Assembly (NCBI RefSeq): GCF_000719555.1
Contig: NZ_JOGX01000017.1
Coordinates: 1-64,000 of the forward strand
Length of the DNA stretch: 64,000 bases
Direction of reading: 5' to 3'
DNA from: Streptomyces sp. NRRL F-5727
GTDB taxonomy: Bacteria; Actinomycetota; Actinomycetes; Streptomycetales; Streptomycetaceae
Under the pieces are notes generated by a model that did no database searches, was not told where the DNA came from, and worked only from the letters and a program-made list of their open reading frames with translations. Shown here piece by piece: positions 62,231 to 64,000 of this stretch. The position numbers and the translations under genes were made by a program. Each line of letters starts with the position of its first letter. The first letter of the stretch is position 1.

Positions 62231-63665
62231 CGCGCTTCTCGCGGACGCGCACCGAGATGTGGATCGGGGTGCCCTCGAAGCCGAACTCCTCGCGCAGCCG
62301 GCGCTCGATGAAGCGGCGGTAGCCGGCCTCCAGGAAGCCCGAGGCGAAGAGCACGAAGCGCGGCGGCTTGGTGCCGGCCTGGGTGCCGAAGAGGATGCGG
62401 GGCTGCTTGCCGCCGCGGATCGGGTGCGGGTGGGCGGCGACGAGCTCGCCGAGGAAGGCGTTGAGCCGGCCGGTGGGGACGCGGGTCTCCCAGCCGGCGA
62501 GGGCGGTCTCGATCGCCGGGACCAGCTTCTCCATGTGGCGGCCGGTCTTCGCGGAGACGTTGACCCGGGGCGCCCAGGAGACCTGCTGCATCTCGGTCTC
62601 GATCTCGCGCTCCAGGTAGTAGCGGCGCTCCTCGTCGAGCTCGTCCCACTTGTTGTAGGCGATGACGATGGCGCGGCCGGACTCGACGGCCATCGTGATG
62701 ATCCGCTGGTCCTGGACCGAGATCTGGTCGGTGGTGTCGATGAGGATGACCGCGACCTCGGCCTTCTCGACGGCGGCGGCCGTGCGGAGGGAGGCGTAGT
62801 AGTCGGCGCCGGCCTGGAGGTGGACCTTCTTGCGGATGCCGGCGGTGTCGACGAACTTCCACGTGGTGCCGCCGAGCTCGATCAGCTCGTCGACCGGGTC
62901 GCGGGTGGTGCCGGCCAGCTCGTTGACGACCACGCGGTCCTCGCCGGCGACCTTGTTGAGCAGGGAGGACTTGCCGACGTTGGGGCGGCCGATGAGGGCG
63001 ATGCGGCGGGGGCCGCCGACGGCCTTGCCGAAGGTCTGCTCGGGGGCCTCGGGCAGCTTCCGCAGCACCTCGTCGAGGAGGTCGCCGGTGCCCCGGCCGT
63101 GCAGCGAGGAGACCGGGAACGGCTCGCCGAGGCCCAGCGACCAGAGCATGGCCGCGTCGGCCTCGCCGGACTGGCCGTCGACCTTGTTGGCGGCCAGCAC
63201 GACCGGCTTGCCGGCGCGGCGGAGCAGCTTGACGACGGCCTCGTCGGTGTCGGTGGCGCCGACGGTGGCGTCCACGACGAAGAGGCAGGCGTCGGCGGCC
63301 TCGATGGCGTACTCGGCCTGGGTGGCGACGGAGGCGTCGATGCCGAGGACGTCCTGCTCCCAGCCGCCGGTGTCGACGACCTTGAAGCGGCGGCCGGCCC
63401 ACTCGGCCTCGTAGGTGACGCGGTCGCGGGTGACGCCCGGCTTGTCCTCGACGACGGCCTCGCGGCGGCCGATGATGCGGTTCACCAGGGTCGACTTGCC
63501 GACGTTCGGACGGCCGACGACGGCGAGGACGGGGAGCGGGCCGTGGCCGGCCTCCTCGATCGCCTCCTCGACGTCCTCGATGTCGAAGCCTTCTTCCGCG
63601 GCGAGCTCCATGAACTCCGCGTACTCGGCGTCGCCAAGTGCCCCGTGGTCGTGCTGGTCGTTCAT
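62217..63665 (-). CDS. der: Ribosome assembly GTPase Der (EngA)
   Basis: The 482-residue protein carries two tandem GTPase domains. G1 motifs are GRPNVGKST and [13 protein letters not shown] and DTAG are the G3 motifs, NKVD and NKWD the G4 motifs. A KH-like C-terminal domain follows and ends in [10 protein letters not shown]. Der is needed for 50S subunit maturation. The N-terminus has an acidic extension of about 40 residues ([26 protein letters not shown]), common in actinobacteria. It lies 76 bp after a plsC-like gene, the usual cmk-plsC-der order as I recall it. Its stop lies in a tandem repeat. Confidence 0.97.
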   Translation of the reverse strand: MNDQHDHGALGDAEYAEFMELAAEEGFDIEDVEEAIEEAGHGPLPVLAVVGRPNVGKSTLVNRIIGRREAVVEDKPGVTRDRVTYEAEWAGRRFKVVDTGGWEQDVLGIDASVATQAEYAIEAADACLFVVDATVGATDTDEAVVKLLRRAGKPVVLAANKVDGQSGEADAAMLWSLGLGEPFPVSSLHGRGTGDLLDEVLRKLPEAPEQTFGKAVGGPRRIALIGRPNVGKSSLLNKVAGEDRVVVNELAGTTRDPVDELIELGGTTWKFVDTAGIRKKVHLQAGADYYASLRTAAAVEKAEVAVILIDTTDQISVQDQRIITMAVESGRAIVIAYNKWDELDEERRYYLEREIETEMQQVSWAPRVNVSAKTGRHMEKLVPAIETALAGWETRVPTGRLNAFLGELVAAHPHPIRGGKQPRILFGTQAGTKPPRFVLFASGFLEAGYRRFIERRLREEFGFEGTPIHISVRVREKRGKKK

Positions 63666-63741
63666 GAAGTCCGTTCCTTGATCATTCGTGGTCGGTGGGA
63701 TCCGACGGCGGAGCCGTGGGGCCCACTACTGAGAGTGTCGC

Positions 63742-64000
63742 TCAGCGCCCGGTGAGGCGCCTGGCGTTTTTCAGGTGGTCGGTGAGGTGCTCCTGGATCC
63801 GGAGCGTGGCCTCGTCCAGCGCCTTGCGGGTACGCCGCCCGCTGCCGTCGCCGGCCTCGAAGGGCTCCCCGAAGACGACGTCCACCCGGCTGCGCAGGGC
63901 GGGCAGCCCCTTCACCAGCCGGCCGGGCCGCTCGGTGCTTCCCAGCACCGCGACCGGCACGATCGGGGCGCCGGAGCGGACGGCGAAGTAGGCGAGGCCG
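63742..64000 (-). CDS. plsC: Lysophospholipid acyltransferase, PlsC type (N-terminus beyond window)
   Basis: Only the last 86 codons are present. The sequence GLAYFAVRSGAPIVPVAVLGSTERPGRLVKGLP matches the C-terminal half of 1-acyl-glycerol-3-phosphate acyltransferases, where V-P-V-A-[VI]-x-G-S/T is block IV of the family. The catalytic HxxxxD block would lie upstream, outside the window. Its end, EATLRIQEHLTDHL, is the usual terminal helix. It is on the same strand as der and probably cotranscribed with it. Confidence 0.85.
   Translation of the reverse strand, partial: GLAYFAVRSGAPIVPVAVLGSTERPGRLVKGLPALRSRVDVVFGEPFEAGDGSGRRTRKALDEATLRIQEHLTDHLKNARRLTGR

Overview
The window is high-GC DNA (third codon positions almost all G or C) with the gene repertoire of a Streptomyces chromosome: a SepF-like division protein, an Rpf/LysM muralytic enzyme, a sortase-anchored LPMO, dnaE2, hmgA and der. 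From memory, hmgA and der bracket a conserved core block in S. coelicolor (around SCO1715 to SCO1758), and this window looks like the same block with local insertions. I could not check that synteny here. No rRNA, tRNA, CRISPR array, insertion sequence or prophage was seen.

Layout. 1-2.6 kb: a lipoprotein and a beta-helix/membrane hybrid (minus strand). 2.7-6.1 kb: hmgA, a GntR/UTRA regulator and an orphan Type ISP specificity domain. 6.1-8.8 kb: a tandem-repeat spacer, then a TetR repressor divergent from a DrrAB-type exporter, with two matching operators. 8.9-12.5 kb: a family III CoA transferase, a small protein, a membrane pseudokinase and a secreted SGNH lipase. 12.5-15.9 kb: a structured leader followed by GT2, GT2 and polysaccharide deacetylase genes with overlapping ends. 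15.9-19.4 kb: AAA ATPase, GntR, double GNAT, DUF402 and a DUF6299 secreted protein. 19.5-23.3 kb: tctCBA divergent from a CitB-type response regulator. 23.4-25.3 kb: wall-anchored LPMO and a lipase. 25.4-31.1 kb: dnaE2 with an ImuB-like partner behind a LexA box, and a DUF3533-type membrane protein. 31.1-34.8 kb: adhE behind a perfect Rex operator, and a streptogrisin-type protease.

34.9-45.4 kb is the most unusual region. A minus-strand operon of eight tightly packed genes encodes two polar-amino-acid-type permeases, an FAD protein, an ATPase, a solute-binding protein, two luciferase-like monooxygenases and DUF1684. Divergent from it lie a GNAT gene and a second solute-binding protein, headed by a 22-codon leader ORF of the RSHxDLxRV...Cys type associated with sulfur and cysteine control. 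I read the pair of units as one organosulfur capture-and-cleavage locus.

45.4-54.3 kb: a DUF5685 protein with a 21-cysteine tail, an sflA-like gene, an MFS exporter, a PAP2 phosphatase, an I78-like inhibitor, a solitary ctaD and a GT4. 54.3-59.8 kb: a branched-chain-type ABC system whose two permeases and first ATPase are fused in one polypeptide, with a second ATPase carrying Arg in place of the Walker A Lys. 59.8-64 kb: an Rpf-like protein, two uncharacterised genes, der, and the C-terminal part of a PlsC-type acyltransferase.

Regulatory theme: many genes start 6-8 bases after a TANNNT hexamer, the arrangement of leaderless transcripts, and several start codons were chosen on that basis. 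Convergent gene pairs are commonly separated by long perfect hairpin terminators.
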